NCBI GenBank assembly: GCA_964481175.1
Contig: CAYZSZ010000011.1
Span: forward strand, 1-28,048
Length of the DNA stretch: 28,048 nt
Reading direction: 5' to 3'
From: JAGOVB01 sp964481175
Lineage (GTDB): Bacteria > Patescibacteriota > Minisyncoccia > Phycocordibacterales > PALSA-1337
Position 1 is the first letter of the stretch; every line of letters starts with the position of its first letter. A program made the translations under genes and the position numbers. The notes under the pieces were generated by a model. The model made no database searches, was not told the origin of the DNA, and worked only from the letters and a program-made list of their open reading frames with translations. Below are positions 27,941 to 28,048 of the stretch, piece after piece.

Positions 27941-27946
27941 AGTATA
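27941..27946 (-). promoter_or_regulatory. -10 hexamer of the DUF2585 gene, leaderless
   Basis: TATACT on the minus strand ends 6 bases before the ATG at 27934 and lies only 14 bases from the 3' end of tRNA-Ser. Confidence 0.5.
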
Positions 27947-27959
27947 GCCTATTTTTCTG

Positions 27960-28048
27960 CGGAGACGGAGGGATTCGAACCCTCGGAGCCGTTTAAAGGG
28001 CTCACCTCTTTAGCAAAGAGGTACGTTAGACGACTCTGACACGTCTCC
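27960..28048 (-). tRNA. tRNA-Ser(GCU)
   Basis: On the minus strand acceptor GGAGACG/CGTCTCC, discriminator G at 27960, anticodon stem CCTCT/AGAGG with loop TTGCTAA (anticodon GCT), and the long variable arm of class II tRNAs (GAGCCCTTTAAACGGCTC). It reads AGC/AGU. The 5' end is the last base of the window. CCA is not encoded. Confidence 0.96.

Noticed and set aside
1..28048. CRISPR arrays, insertion sequences or integrases
   Set aside because: No regularly spaced repeats, transposase-like protein or terminal inverted repeats were seen on either strand; the only repeats found are the RHS and pilin duplications.

Overview
The window looks like a piece of a small-genome Patescibacteria (CPR) chromosome, most likely the Parcubacteria side. 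The signs are a very compact layout, short or reduced enzymes (a ComF without its zinc ribbon, a LigA with a degraded zinc finger), a complete CPR-style type IV pilus locus without a secretin gene in view, tRNA genes without encoded CCA, and many conserved small proteins of unknown function. Taxonomy is inferred from gene content and protein flavour only; no 16S is present.

Layout, left to right (most genes are on the minus strand, so transcription runs right to left). 1-660: partial tRNA-Asp, a small predicted secreted protein, elongator-type tRNA-Met(CAU), and a terminator. 677-8521: an RHS island. A 1924-residue secreted SpvB-VCBS-RHS protein is followed by two related small membrane proteins, then a detached RHS-core-end plus alternative C-terminal tip (orphan cassette), then another small membrane protein. 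8632-8703: initiator tRNA. 8747-12954: a housekeeping run with a membrane-anchored HEPN-like protein, gatA, gatC and ligA. 12955-25204: the type IV pilus locus. In transcription order it is pilM, pilN, pilO, a PilP-like protein, pilB, a single-domain response regulator, pilT, pilC, three tandem major-type pilins, a terminator, then a GspG-like pilin, a prepilin peptidase broken by an in-frame TAA, and four minor pseudopilins running into ligA. 25227-27934: short genes in both orientations: a ComF-type phosphoribosyltransferase, an MTH1-like Nudix hydrolase, a 49-residue basic protein, a DUF457/YdjM-like membrane protein, a 99-residue conserved protein, and a DUF2585-like membrane protein. 27960-28048: tRNA-Ser(GCU). 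No stretch above 300 bases lacks a gene.

How the parts work together: PilB (extension) and PilT (retraction) drive PilC at the inner membrane; PilM/N/O and the PilP-like protein form the alignment complex; PilD would cleave the eight prepilins. The response regulator between the motor genes may tune pilus activity. The RHS protein is a plausible secreted contact or toxin-delivery factor, and its orphan tip could be swapped into the main gene through a 97-bp, 92% identical repeat.

Most worth a second look: the RHS main/orphan cassette system, whose two tips diverge but share a homologous C-terminal tail; the in-frame stop in the only prepilin peptidase gene; a 262-bp perfectly identical block shared by two adjacent pilin genes; and a recurring promoter arrangement in which the -10 hexamer ends only 6-8 bases before the ATG, implying leaderless or nearly leaderless mRNAs.
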